Assembly (NCBI GenBank): GCA_944376295.1
Contig: CALWCE010000001.1
Span: 62,001 to 126,000 of the forward strand
Reading direction: 5' to 3'
Origin: an uncultured Clostridia bacterium
GTDB taxonomy: Bacteria > Bacillota > Clostridia > Christensenellales > Borkfalkiaceae
Length of the DNA: 64,000 nt
Positions 7,659-16,131 of this stretch are shown here, in pieces. Numbering within the stretch: the stretch's first letter is position 1; the number at the start of each line of letters is the position of its first letter. The notes beneath the pieces were generated by a model. It was not told the DNA's origin and did no database searches. It worked only from the letters and a program-made list of their open reading frames with translations. Made by a program: the position numbers and the translations under genes.

Positions 7659-8276
7659 TCAGCGGATGAAGTTGGTGCGCGCGCCCTTCTCCTGCGAAGG
7701 GAAGCCTTCGTGCAGGTGTTTGAGCATCCACGCCATGTTATGCCCCAGATTGCGCATGGTCTGGATGCCCTCTTTGTCTTCGAGGACGTCTTCGGGCTTG
7801 CTGCCGTGCACCATGTTCCAATAGGACGAGCCCACGACGGGCATGGAGGCGATCGTGAAATACTTGTTGAGGACGTCTAAGGAAGCCGTCGTGCCGCCGC
7901 GGCGCGCCGAAACGACCGCCGCCCCGGGTTTCCCTGCAAAGGGACTGCCCGCGCTGCTGCGGCTGCCCGCATAGAAAACGCGGTCCAGAAAGGAGAGGAT
8001 GCGTCCGCTCGGGTGCGCATAGTAGACGGGCGAGCCGAAGACGAAGCCGTCCGCCTCGCGCGCCTTTTGAAGAAATTCGTTGACTGCATCGTCATCGAAG
8101 ATACAGCCTCGATCGGAACACTTCCCGCAGCCGATGCAGTCGCGCATCGCACCTGCGCCGAGCCCGAAAATTTCGTAGTCGACGCCCTCTTCTTTGAGCG
8201 CCTTGCCTACCTCGGTGAGCGCCGTATAAGTACAGCCCGCAGCTCTTGCGCTGCCGTTTACCATGAGAACTTTCAT
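7659..8276 (-). CDS. NAD(P)H-dependent FMN reductase / iron-sulfur flavoprotein family
   Basis: Read from ATG 8276, after GGGAGG, as 205 residues. The start MKVLMVNGSAR is the flavodoxin-like FMN phosphate loop (N-G-S). CIGCGKCSDRGCIFDDD gives four cysteines in the position of the iron-sulfur flavoprotein cluster motif, and FVFGSPVYYAHPSGRILSFL is the conserved second FMN-binding loop. It probably transfers electrons to small acceptors as a homodimer in the cytosol. It is followed at once by the NimA-like gene. A TATAAT-like -10 box lies on the minus strand about 20 bases upstream of the start. An earlier in-frame ATG at 8300 lacks a ribosome binding site. Confidence 0.82.
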   Translation of the reverse strand: MKVLMVNGSARAAGCTYTALTEVGKALKEEGVDYEIFGLGAGAMRDCIGCGKCSDRGCIFDDDAVNEFLQKAREADGFVFGSPVYYAHPSGRILSFLDRVFYAGSRSSAGSPFAGKPGAAVVSARRGGTTASLDVLNKYFTIASMPVVGSSYWNMVHGSKPEDVLEDKEGIQTMRNLGHNMAWMLKHLHEGFPSQEKGARTNFIR

Positions 8277-8357
8277 AAGTCGCCTCCCGGATGATATCAC
8301 TATTATATAAACAAAACGCCGCCCCGTTGAAACGGCGCGGACGAGGATCCCTGCATT

Positions 8358-8429
8358 TACTCCCTCAGTCCTGTCGCCGACGTTCGTCGGACAACAGGAC
8401 AGCTCCCCGAAGAGGAGCCTAAAATGAGG
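8358..8429 (+). repeat. Interspersed palindromic repeat family A, copy 2
   Basis: Begins TACTCCCTCAGTC, has a stem GTCCTGTCGCCGAC / GTCGGACAACAGGAC, and ends GACAGCTCCCCGAAGAGG with GCCTAAAATGAGG. It matches copies 1 and 3 outside the variable stem. It lies between tsaD and the flavoprotein operon. Confidence 0.75.
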
Positions 8430-8483
8430 AAGTTAGCCAAATCAGAAAGCGCTTGCTTCGACGAGCAGCAGATTTTTTTCAAA

Positions 8484-9518
8484 CTACCTTAAAGGGATGC
8501 TGGCGCAGGCGTTCAAGGACAGCGGGGAAAAGTTGCCCGCCTCGTATTGGATGAGCCCTTCGGCGGCGATCATGGCGGCATTGTCCGTGCAGTGCTTTTT
8601 GACGGGCAGAACAAGTCTGAGCCCGTGCACCTTACAAGCTTCCGTCAGCTTTTCGCGGAGGTACCCGTTGGCGATGACCCCGCCGCCCGCCGTCACCGTC
8701 GTGACCTTTCTTTCAAGCGCGCCCTCGACGGTCTTCTGCACGAGGATGTCGAGCGCGGCGCTCTGGAAGGAGGCGGCGACGTCGGCACGGCTCCATGCCT
8801 CCCCGCGCTGCTCCATCGTGTGGCAGTAGTTGATGACCGCAGTTTTTAAGCCGCTATATGAGAAGTTGTAGCCGCCCTCCCCTTTGAGCATCTTGGGCAT
8901 ATGCACAACGGGGCTTCCCTCGCGGGCGAGCGCTTCGATGTGCGGGCCGCCCGGATACGGGAGCCCGAGGACGCGCGCGACTTTATCGAACGCCTCCCCC
9001 GCCGCGTCGTCGAGCGTGCCGCCGAGCACTTCGAATTGGAGCGCGGACTTCGTATAGATGACCGCCGTATGCCCGCCGCTCGCGAGCAGCGTCACAAAGG
9101 GCGGACGAAGGGTCTCGTCTTCCAGATACGCCGCGGAGAGATGCCCGCGGATGTGATCGACTCCGATAAGCGGGATGTTGAGCCCGTAGGCAAGCCCCTT
9201 TGCAAAGGACAGCCCCACGAGGAGCGCGCCCAGAAGCCCCGCACCGTAGGTGACGGCAACGGCGTCGAGCTGCTCCTTTTGGACGCCCGCCGTTTTGAGG
9301 GCGCGTCCGACGACGAGATCGACGGCGTCCGTATGGGCGCGGGAGGCGATCTCCGGCACGACGCCACCGTAGAGCGCCTGGATGTTGGCGGAGGAAGCGA
9401 TCTCATCGGACAAAAGCCGCCTGCCCGAAATGACGGCGGCGGCGGTCTCGTCGCAGGAAGATTCGATCCCGAGGATGAGCGGCTGTTCTTTCAGCACGCG
9501 CGGTAACATGATGTTCAT
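8484..9518 (-). CDS. tsaD: tRNA N6-threonylcarbamoyladenosine synthase subunit TsaD
   Basis: TsaD transfers the threonylcarbamoyl group to A37 of ANN-decoding tRNAs together with TsaB and TsaE, in the cytosol. Read from ATG 9518 it has 344 residues, the usual size. It shows LILGIESSCDETAAAV near the start, the metal-binding HIRGH motif (H122 and H126), VTLLASGGHT and a C-terminal TAGGGVIANGYLR nucleotide-binding stretch. A second ATG (9509) is equally possible; neither has a clear ribosome binding site. The longer frame back to 9575 would be translated from the mobile-type repeat B and is rejected. tsaB and tsaE are not in the window. Confidence 0.93.
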   Translation of the reverse strand: MNIMLPRVLKEQPLILGIESSCDETAAAVISGRRLLSDEIASSANIQALYGGVVPEIASRAHTDAVDLVVGRALKTAGVQKEQLDAVAVTYGAGLLGALLVGLSFAKGLAYGLNIPLIGVDHIRGHLSAAYLEDETLRPPFVTLLASGGHTAVIYTKSALQFEVLGGTLDDAAGEAFDKVARVLGLPYPGGPHIEALAREGSPVVHMPKMLKGEGGYNFSYSGLKTAVINYCHTMEQRGEAWSRADVAASFQSAALDILVQKTVEGALERKVTTVTAGGGVIANGYLREKLTEACKVHGLRLVLPVKKHCTDNAAMIAAEGLIQYEAGNFSPLSLNACASIPLR

Positions 9519-9555
9519 GGTGATAAGGCAGTCCTCTGCACAAGCGGGGACACTT

Positions 9556-9705
9556 CGCTTTTCAGATGCGAGCAAGACGAGGAGAGCGAGGAAACGGAAA
9601 GACGGGCATCTACTCCCTCAGTCTCATCATCGGCACTTGCCGAATGATGAGACAGCTCCCTCAAGAGGGCGCCTAGAATAAGGTTCGACGCAGATGGAAA
9701 GCGGG
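9556..9705 (+). repeat. MITE-like repeat family B, copy 1, interrupted by a family A repeat
   Basis: The left end CGCTTTTCAGATGCGAGC (9556-9595) and right end CGCAGATGGAAAGCG (9686-9705) match the ends of copy 2 (9730-9849), but the middle is occupied by a complete family A repeat (9611-9683). The terminal sequences are imperfect inverted repeats of each other. Confidence 0.65.
9611..9683 (+). repeat. Interspersed palindromic repeat family A, copy 3
   Basis: TACTCCCTCAGTC, stem GTCTCATCATCGGC / GCCGAATGATGAGAC, then GACAGCTCCCTCAAGAGGG and GCCTAGAATAAGG. It lies within family B copy 1. Confidence 0.75.
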
Positions 9706-9729
9706 TTCCCTGCACGCTTTGGGATGCAT

Positions 9730-9849
9730 CGCTTTTCAGGTGCGAGCAAGACGAGGAGAGCGAGGAAAACCCGAAGGAGCTTACTTAAAGGTAAGTGACT
9801 GAGGATTGCCGCAGCTCGACAAAGTATTGCGACGCAGATGGAAAGCGGG
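9730..9849 (+). repeat. MITE-like repeat family B, copy 2 (complete)
   Basis: About 120 bases with imperfect terminal inverted repeats (CGCTTTTCAGGTGCG at the left, CGCAGATGGAAAGCG at the right) and an internal hairpin around CTTACTTAAAGGTAAG. It ends five bases before the prfB stop codon. It has no coding capacity. Confidence 0.65.
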
Positions 9850-9854
9850 TTCGG

Positions 9855-10952
9855 TTATGACTTCTTCAAATAGTCGATGATGAACCCCTGAATCTCCCCA
9901 TCCATCACCGCCTGCACGTCGCCCACTTCGTAGCCCGTGCGGTGGTCCTTGACGAGGGTGTAGGGGCAGAAGACGTAGGAGCGGATCTGCGAACCCCACT
10001 CGATCTTCTTGGTCTCGCCCTTGAGCGCCGCCTCCGCCGCCATGCGCTCCTCGATCTGCTTTTCGATGAGCTTGCTGCGAAGGTACTTGAACGCCATCTC
10101 CTTGTTCTGGAGCTGGCTGCGCTCGTTCTGACAGGTGACGACGATGCCCGTCGGGAAGTGCGTGATGCGGATGGCGGTCTCCGTCTTGTTGACTTTCTGC
10201 CCGCCCGCGCCCGAGGAGCGGTAGACGTCGATGCGGATGTCCTCGTCGCGGATCTCCACTTCGCCGTCGTCGTCCACTTCGGGCATGACTTCGACGGAAG
10301 CGAAGGAAGTCTGACGGCGCTTGTTGGCGTCGAAGGGAGAGATGCGCACGAGGCGGTGCACGCCGATCTCCGCCTTCAGATATCCGTAAGCGTTCTCCCC
10401 TTCCACCTTGAAGTCCACCGATTTGAGCCCCGCGCCGTCGCCCGCGAGGCGGTCGATCTCGGTCACTTTATAGCCGCTCTTTTCGGCATAGCGGCAGTAC
10501 ATGCGGTAGAGCATCTGGCACCAGTCGCACGCCTCCGTGCCGCCCGCGCCCGCGTGCAGCGACATGAGCGCGTTGTTGCCGTCGTACTTGCCGCGAAGGA
10601 GCGCGCGGATGCGCATCTCTTCGATGTCCTTCTCGGCGTCCGTCATCATGCGGTCGAGCTCAGGCACGAGATCTTCCTCCTCCGTCTCTTCGATGAGGTC
10701 GATGATCTCGTTTGCGTCGTCGAGCGCCTTCCTGCCCTTCATGTAAGAGGCGATCTTGCCCTCGATGGAGGAAATTTCCCGTCCGATCTTGGCGGAACGC
10801 TCCAGGTCCTGCCACACTTCGGGCTTTTCCTGCTCGGCTTTGAGTTCTTTGAGCTTTTCGGAGATCGCGTCGATGTCGAGGGCGTACTTCGCCTCGCCGA
10901 GCGTCTCTTCAAGTGCCTTTATTTTTAATCTGTAATCGTCTGCTTTGAACAT
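9855..10952 (-). CDS. prfB: Peptide chain release factor 2
   Basis: RF2 recognises UGA and UAA stop codons and triggers peptide release on the ribosome. The 365-residue protein has an N-terminal coiled-coil domain, the codon-recognition tripeptide SPF (205-207, the RF2 form) and the GGQ motif at 250-252 within YRSSGAGGQKVNKTE. The frame is continuous from the ATG, with no in-frame TGA in the first 50 codons, so the programmed +1 frameshift that regulates many prfB genes is absent here. It follows secA on the same strand after about 110 bases, a pairing common in Bacillota. The family B repeat lies just beyond its stop codon. Confidence 0.95.
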   Translation of the reverse strand: MFKADDYRLKIKALEETLGEAKYALDIDAISEKLKELKAEQEKPEVWQDLERSAKIGREISSIEGKIASYMKGRKALDDANEIIDLIEETEEEDLVPELDRMMTDAEKDIEEMRIRALLRGKYDGNNALMSLHAGAGGTEACDWCQMLYRMYCRYAEKSGYKVTEIDRLAGDGAGLKSVDFKVEGENAYGYLKAEIGVHRLVRISPFDANKRRQTSFASVEVMPEVDDDGEVEIRDEDIRIDVYRSSGAGGQKVNKTETAIRITHFPTGIVVTCQNERSQLQNKEMAFKYLRSKLIEKQIEERMAAEAALKGETKKIEWGSQIRSYVFCPYTLVKDHRTGYEVGDVQAVMDGEIQGFIIDYLKKS

Positions 10953-11008
10953 ATCTCTCCTTCCTGAGGCGCTGCGGTACCCTTCGCGCCGCCCTCAAAT
11001 ACCCCAAA

Positions 11009-11031
11009 ATCTCCGAGAAGGACTCGGAGAT
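11009..11031 (-). other. Stem-loop between secA and prfB
   Basis: ATCTCCGAG-AAGGA-CTCGGAGAT forms a perfect nine-base stem. On the minus strand it is followed by TTTGGGG rather than a full T run, so it may be a weak terminator or an mRNA processing/stability element. Confidence 0.4.
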
Positions 11032-11065
11032 CGGGATGCATGGTCATGATTTCCGCTCTCGGGCA

Positions 11066-14047
11066 TCAGAACGGTTTGCCGTGGCACTTCTTATATTTGA
11101 GCCCGCTGCCGCAGGGGCAGGGATCGTTGGGACCGACCTTCTTGCGCTTAGGCATGGAGGCGGGATTGAACTTGCTCTCCCCGCTCGTCTTCAGGCTGTC
11201 GACGTCGACGGCGGCAGGGATATCGGGGATCCCCGCAGGCGAAAGCCCGGGAAGCCCCGGAGCCGAGGGCTGCGCGGGTGCGCTTCCGGCGGGTTCGTTT
11301 TGCACGGGAGCCGCGTTTTCAACGGGAGCCTGCTCTGCGGGCTTCTCCTCCTGCGCGGGACGGCGGGGCGCAAAATTTGCCGCCGTGGGAAGGACGCGCG
11401 TCACGGGGCTCTGCCTGACTTCGATGCGCACTTTCAGGAGCATGGCGACGGTATTCGTCTGGATGCGTTCGATCATCTCGTTGAACATCGCCGAGCCTTC
11501 CTGCTTGTAGGCGATGACGGGGTCGGTCTGACCATAGGCGCGCAGCACGATGCCCTTGCGGAGCTGATCCATGGCGTCGATGTGGTCGATCCAATTGCGG
11601 TCGACGTTGCGGAGCAGGATCTGGCGCTCGACGTCGCCGAAGTTGATGCCCGTCTCCTGCTGAAGGGAGGCGATCTTCTCCTCGTACGCCTTTTCGGTGC
11701 GCTTGACGATGTGTTTGATGGCGACGTCGTAATCCCACTTATCGAGCTTTTCCTGCGTCACATAGTTGGTGCCTTCGGGGAGCAGCCGCTGTTCGAGCGC
11801 GCGGTTGAGATCTTCCACATTCCACTTGGAAGGCTCGACGTCGGTGTTGACTGCCCCGCGCACGGTGCTTTCCGCATAGTCGGGGATGTATTTTAAGACC
11901 TGCTCATGCACGTTCTCGCCGCGCAGCACCTTCATGCGCTGACCATACATGATGATGCGCTGTTGGTTCATGACGTCGTCGTATTGCAGGACGTTCTTGC
12001 GGGCGCCGAAGTTGCGGCCTTCGATCTGCTTCTGCGCATACTCGACGAGGCGGGAAAGAACGCCCGCTTCGAGGCATTCGTCCTCCTCCATCTTACTTCT
12101 TTCGTAGATCGCCTTCATCCGCTCGCCGCCGAAGCGTTTCATGAGATCGTCTTCGAGGGAGATGAAGAAGACGGAGACGCCGTCGTCGCCCTGACGGCCG
12201 GCACGGCCTCTGAGCTGGTTGTCGATACGGCGCGCTTCGTGGCGTTCGGTGCCGATGATGCAGAGCCCGCCCGCTTCGATGACCTTCTTCTTTTCTTCGT
12301 CCGTCTGCGCCTTGTAAGTCTTATAGAGGTGCTCGTATCTCTCTCTCACCGCCTGCGTCGCCTCGTCGAGTTCGGCATACGAAGTTGCAAGTTCGATGGT
12401 CTCGTGCTCGACGCCCTCTTCGCGGAGGCGCTTCTTTGCAAGATATTCGGGGTTGCCGCCGAGCAAAATATCGGTACCGCGGCCCGCCATGTTGGTGGAG
12501 ATGGTGACGGCATTGTATCGGCCCGCCTGGGCGACGATCTCCGCCTCGCGCTCGTGGTTCTTTGCGTTCAGGATGTTGTGCTGGATGCCGTTGCGGCGCA
12601 GAAGGCGGGAGATCTCTTCCGACTTTTCGACGGAGACGGTACCCACGAGGATGGGCTGGCCCTTCTCGTGACGGGCGACGATCTCGCGCACGATGGCGCG
12701 CTTCTTGCCCTCTTCGGTGGAGAAGATCTTGTCGTCCATGTCGATGCGGCGCACGGGACGGTTGGTGGGGATCTCCACGACGTCGAGAGAGTAGATGGTG
12801 CGGAATTCGCCCTCTTCCGTCTTGGCGGTACCCGTCATGCCCGAAAGTTTGCGGTAAAGACGGAAATAATTCTGGAAGGTGATGGTCGCGAACGTCTTGT
12901 TCTCTTCGCGCACCTTGACGCCTTCCTTCGCTTCGATCGCCTGATGCAGACCGTCCGAATAGCGGCGTCCGATCATGAGACGGCCCGTGAATTCGTCGAC
13001 GATGATGATCTCGTTGTCTTTGACGATGTATTCTTCGTTGAGGTGGAAGAGCTCGTGCGCTTTGAGCGCCTGCTGGATGTGGTGGTTCAAGGTGACGTTG
13101 GCGATATCGGCGATGTTCTCCACATTGAAGAATTTTTCCGCCTTCTCCGCGCCGAATTCGGTGAGCTGCACCTGCTTTTCCTTGCGCTGGATGACATAGT
13201 CCCAGTTGAGCTCTTCTGCCTTGGCGAGCTTGCGCTCCCCTGCCGCTTCGCGGTCCTTGCGGCTCCTGCCCGTGCGCTCTTCGGCGTCTTTGAGATCGTC
13301 GTCGAAGCCGCCCTTCAGGGTGCGGACGAACTTATCGACCTGTTCGTAAAGGGCGGAGGACTGTTCGCCCTTGCCCGAGATGATAAGGGGCGTCCTCGCT
13401 TCATCGATGAGGATGGAGTCCACCTCGTCGACGATGGCGAAGTTGAGTTCGCGCTGCACCATGAGTTTTAAGTCGGACTTCAAGTTATCGCGCAGATAAT
13501 CGAAGCCGAACTCGTTGTTGGTACCGTAAGTGATGTCGCACTGGTAGGCGGCGCGCTTTGCGTCATCGTCCATGCCGGGCACGACGACGCCCACCGTAAG
13601 CCCCATGAAGCGGTGCACTTTACCCATCCACTCTGCGTCGCGGCGAGCAAGATAATCGTTGACGGTGACGATATGCACGCCCTTCCCCGAAAGCGCTTCG
13701 AGGTAGGCGGGAAGGGTCGCGACGAGCGTCTTGCCTTCGCCCGTCTTCATCTCGGCGATGCGCCCCTGGAAGAGGCAGATGCCGCCGATGATCTGCACAT
13801 GGAAATGACGCATGCCGAGGACGCGGCTCGAAGCTTCCCTGAGCGCCGCAAAGGCGTCGTAGAGGATGTCGTCGAGCGTTTCGCCGTTCTTCAGGCGGCC
13901 CTTCAAGACCTCGGTCTGGCTCTGGAGCTCGCTGTCCGTCATCGCCTTGTACTTGGGTTCGAGGCGTTCGACCTCGTTCGCCATTTTATCGAGCTTTTTG
14001 AGGCTCCTGCGGCTGTCGCCGTTCTTCATGAAACTAAGTAATCCCAT
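11066..14047 (-). CDS. secA: Preprotein translocase ATPase SecA
   Basis: SecA drives unfolded preproteins through SecYEG with ATP at the inner face of the membrane. ATG 14047 (MGLLSFMKNGD) follows GGAG at eight bases and gives 993 residues, rather long for the family. Walker A MKTGEGKT is at 100-107; the DEAD-box-like VDEVDSILIDEARTPL, the helicase stretch NMAGRGTDI and QLRGRAGRQGD are all present. A Pro/Ala-rich linker of about 80 residues leads to a C-terminal zinc-binding SEC-C motif (CPCGSGLKYKKCHG) used for SecB or ribosome contact. There is an insertion of charged residues near 250-280 (DLKDAEERTGRSRKDREAAG). Followed by prfB. Confidence 0.96.
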   Translation of the reverse strand: MGLLSFMKNGDSRRSLKKLDKMANEVERLEPKYKAMTDSELQSQTEVLKGRLKNGETLDDILYDAFAALREASSRVLGMRHFHVQIIGGICLFQGRIAEMKTGEGKTLVATLPAYLEALSGKGVHIVTVNDYLARRDAEWMGKVHRFMGLTVGVVVPGMDDDAKRAAYQCDITYGTNNEFGFDYLRDNLKSDLKLMVQRELNFAIVDEVDSILIDEARTPLIISGKGEQSSALYEQVDKFVRTLKGGFDDDLKDAEERTGRSRKDREAAGERKLAKAEELNWDYVIQRKEKQVQLTEFGAEKAEKFFNVENIADIANVTLNHHIQQALKAHELFHLNEEYIVKDNEIIIVDEFTGRLMIGRRYSDGLHQAIEAKEGVKVREENKTFATITFQNYFRLYRKLSGMTGTAKTEEGEFRTIYSLDVVEIPTNRPVRRIDMDDKIFSTEEGKKRAIVREIVARHEKGQPILVGTVSVEKSEEISRLLRRNGIQHNILNAKNHEREAEIVAQAGRYNAVTISTNMAGRGTDILLGGNPEYLAKKRLREEGVEHETIELATSYAELDEATQAVRERYEHLYKTYKAQTDEEKKKVIEAGGLCIIGTERHEARRIDNQLRGRAGRQGDDGVSVFFISLEDDLMKRFGGERMKAIYERSKMEEDECLEAGVLSRLVEYAQKQIEGRNFGARKNVLQYDDVMNQQRIIMYGQRMKVLRGENVHEQVLKYIPDYAESTVRGAVNTDVEPSKWNVEDLNRALEQRLLPEGTNYVTQEKLDKWDYDVAIKHIVKRTEKAYEEKIASLQQETGINFGDVERQILLRNVDRNWIDHIDAMDQLRKGIVLRAYGQTDPVIAYKQEGSAMFNEMIERIQTNTVAMLLKVRIEVRQSPVTRVLPTAANFAPRRPAQEEKPAEQAPVENAAPVQNEPAGSAPAQPSAPGLPGLSPAGIPDIPAAVDVDSLKTSGESKFNPASMPKRKKVGPNDPCPCGSGLKYKKCHGKPF

Positions 14048-14251
14048 TTCTGTTACTCCGCATCGCCCGCAAAAGGGGCATAAAATCACCCGATTATTTT
14101 ACTATATTTTTCCGAAAACGCAAAGCGATTTTGCCCCGTTCGCGCATTTTTGCCCACCAATGGTCCGTGAAAATTGTTTCACACAAATTTTTTCGCCCGA
14201 AACCGCCCGCATTCGGAAAAATTTGCGGAAAACGAAAAGGCGGGCGGCGCG

Positions 14252-14980
14252 TTACTGCCCGTCCGGGGAAGGCGCTTCCTCGGCTTTCTTTTGCGCCCGC
14301 CTGTTGAGCGCTCCGATGAGCGCGATATAGCCGAGCGAGAGCAGGGAGATGAAGGCGATCATGACGACGATCCAATAAAAGCAGCCCATGAAATAGGGCA
14401 TCTCGGAACTGAACCCGAAGGCACCTGCGGGAGAATCCCAATTGAGGAAGAAGTAGGGATAGTTGTTGCCGCCGCCGAAATCCCAGTTGAGCGCATAGCC
14501 GACTCCCGCAAAGCAAAGATAATAGATGGGCGGGATGAGCGCAAAGGCGAACTCCTGATAGGCGATCTTCTGCGGACGGCAGAAAAAGAGGTCGATGACC
14601 GCCGCGATCGGCACGACGACGTGCGTTAAGACATTGGCAGCCGACTTGAAGCTCCCCGGAAGCGTCGGGGCGAGCACGCCGCAAAAGACGATGCCCGTCA
14701 GCGTGATGGAGACGGTAAAGACAAATTTGATAACATGCAGAACGCGCGGGATGAAAAAGGACGGCTTTGCGAGCGAGAGGGCGTTCAGCACGAAAAAGAG
14801 GGCGCAAGTCGCGCCGATCCAAAGGTTGGACTGTACGGTAAAATACAAAAACGCCGTACCGCCGCCCATGAATCCCCCGCCCATTTGCGCCGTGAGGGTG
14901 ATGCCCGTCACCATACAGACGGCAGTTGCAAGCTCTAAGAGCATGGATACAAGTTTGGATGCGTCGATCTTTGTTTTCAT
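14252..14980 (-). CDS. Pr6Pr / FAR-17a-like integral membrane protein
   Basis: 242 residues with about six hydrophobic helices. The stretch FLYFTVQSNLWIGATC near residue 45 and HVVVPIAAVIDLFF near 120 resemble the Pr6Pr (FAR-17a/AIG1-like) membrane family, whose bacterial members have no established reaction. The C-terminus is a short charged cytosolic tail. It is transcribed alone on the minus strand, about 200 bases upstream of secA, with the 14048-14251 gap holding only an A/T-rich stretch that includes a possible secA promoter. The family call rests on the TVQSN motif and topology; the function is unknown. Confidence 0.55.
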   Translation of the reverse strand: MKTKIDASKLVSMLLELATAVCMVTGITLTAQMGGGFMGGGTAFLYFTVQSNLWIGATCALFFVLNALSLAKPSFFIPRVLHVIKFVFTVSITLTGIVFCGVLAPTLPGSFKSAANVLTHVVVPIAAVIDLFFCRPQKIAYQEFAFALIPPIYYLCFAGVGYALNWDFGGGNNYPYFFLNWDSPAGAFGFSSEMPYFMGCFYWIVVMIAFISLLSLGYIALIGALNRRAQKKAEEAPSPDGQ

Positions 14981-15010
14981 ATCACTCTACTCCTTTGTCC
15001 CCTATTTTAA

Positions 15011-15054
15011 CAAAAAAACGCGCCGAGGACAAGGAACTTTCCCCGTCTTCGGCG
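15011..15054 (-). terminator. Rho-independent terminator of the DeoC-like gene
   Basis: Minus strand: CGCCGAAGAC pairs with GTCCTCGGCG (one G-U pair) and is followed by CGTTTTTTT. Confidence 0.75.
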
Positions 15055-15076
15055 ACCAAGTTGTATTTTTTTAGAA

Positions 15077-15113
15077 GCGCCCCGCGCCTTCTGCCCAAGA
15101 AGGCGCGGGGCGC
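15077..15113. other. Perfect GC-rich palindrome without T run
   Basis: A 16-base stem (GCGCCCCGCGCCTTCT and complement) with a short loop, between the DeoC-like gene and its terminator. Neither strand carries T after the stem, so it is not a canonical terminator; it may protect the mRNA 3' end. Confidence 0.5.
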
Positions 15114-15149
15114 CGGACCTTCCCCATCCCGAAACAGGATGCCGCCCGC

Positions 15150-16049
15150 TCATCCGCCAAGAGACTCCCCCGCCTGCCGAGCGAGCTCTTTTGCGATGCG
15201 CCCCGTCTGCGCCGTGAACACATGCCCCGCACCCGCCTTCAGGAGCAGATCGAGCTGCCCGCCGTTCTCCGCCCCGTCCGCACAGACCGCAAGCCGCCCC
15301 GCCGCCTTCGCAACGGCAGCGGCAGTCTCCGGCTCCCCGCGGACGACCACGCCGAACGCCCGCGCTTTCTCTGCGGCGCGCGCGCCCGAAAGGACCTCCT
15401 CCCGCTTGAGCCTCGGATCGGTCAGCGCCACAAAGACTTCCTTCCTGCCCGCCGCGCGCAGGACGGGCCGCCACTCCCGCCTCACCGCCTGCACCGTGCC
15501 GCCGCGGAACAGCAGGACGGAGGGCACGAATACGAGCGCGTCCGCCCCCAGCCGCACCGCCTTCTTAACTTCGTACTTTTTGACGGCGGGGAGCGTTTCC
15601 CCCGTGCCGCCGACGAGCGCGAAGAGGCGCGGCGCATCCGCGGTGTTTTGGGTGCCGTGCTGCGCGCCCTTCCCGCCTTCTTTGAGCAGCTTGCGCACGG
15701 GCGGGAGCTTATCCGGCGTGACGAGCACCCCGGACACCCCCAAACGCACCGCGTCCTCCACGCCCGCGCAAAGGCATGCGCCGTCCGATACGGACGTCAG
15801 ATCGGCAATGAGGCGGCGCAGCATGAACGAAAGCTCCTCCTTGCGCTTCCAACGAAGGAATTCGCGGTATTGCGCTGCCTCCTCCGCCGAAAGCACGCGC
15901 TCTCCCTCTCCCGCGAACGCCTCGGCGGGCGCAGCGACCGCCGAGGGCGAACACGCGGTTGCAAAAGATGTTGCTTCGGGGGCAAGTTCCTCCGACAAGA
16001 CGGGCGCAGCGGGCTGCGGCTCCCGCTTTTTGAAGGAAAGAAGTTTCAT
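15150..16049 (-). CDS. DeoC-like TIM-barrel protein, probable pseudoenzyme
   Basis: Read from ATG 16049 as 299 residues. After a ~75-residue Ala/Pro/Glu-rich N-terminal arm comes a region arranged like deoxyribose-phosphate aldolase: GVSGVLVTPDKLPPVRKLL (Cys/Asn-Pro strand of DeoC), FALVGGTGETLPAVKKYEVK (matching VIGFPLG-x-EVK), AVRLGADALVFVP (matching GADEIDMVI) and a GG-LDLLLKAGAGHVFTA end. The VKTSTG strand with the Schiff-base lysine is replaced by VVVRGEPE and the VKASGG strand by VCADGAE, so both catalytic lysines are missing. It may therefore bind a phosphate or act structurally. Its neighbours (a small membrane protein divergently, a Pr6Pr protein downstream) give no pathway. Confidence 0.5.
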   Translation of the reverse strand: MKLLSFKKREPQPAAPVLSEELAPEATSFATACSPSAVAAPAEAFAGEGERVLSAEEAAQYREFLRWKRKEELSFMLRRLIADLTSVSDGACLCAGVEDAVRLGVSGVLVTPDKLPPVRKLLKEGGKGAQHGTQNTADAPRLFALVGGTGETLPAVKKYEVKKAVRLGADALVFVPSVLLFRGGTVQAVRREWRPVLRAAGRKEVFVALTDPRLKREEVLSGARAAEKARAFGVVVRGEPETAAAVAKAAGRLAVCADGAENGGQLDLLLKAGAGHVFTAQTGRIAKELARQAGESLGG

Positions 16050-16131
16050 AAAGAAAAGCTTCCCCCAAATCTCCGAAAATATGCGCACATCTTCAAAGAA
16101 ATGACAGCACAGGCAGAGGTATGCTCATATC

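Noticed and set aside
9519-9575. Upstream extension of tsaD to 9575
   Set aside because: The extra residues would be encoded by repeat B and do not resemble TsaD N-termini.
10800-10952. Programmed frameshift in prfB
   Set aside because: No in-frame TGA or CTTTGA site in the first 50 codons; the frame is continuous.
11906-13471. Long plus-strand frame of 521 residues over secA
   Set aside because: Antisense shadow; secA on the other strand is certain from its motifs.
15077-15113. Terminator for the DeoC-like gene
   Set aside because: Perfect stem but no T run on either strand; the real terminator is the next hairpin at 15011-15054.
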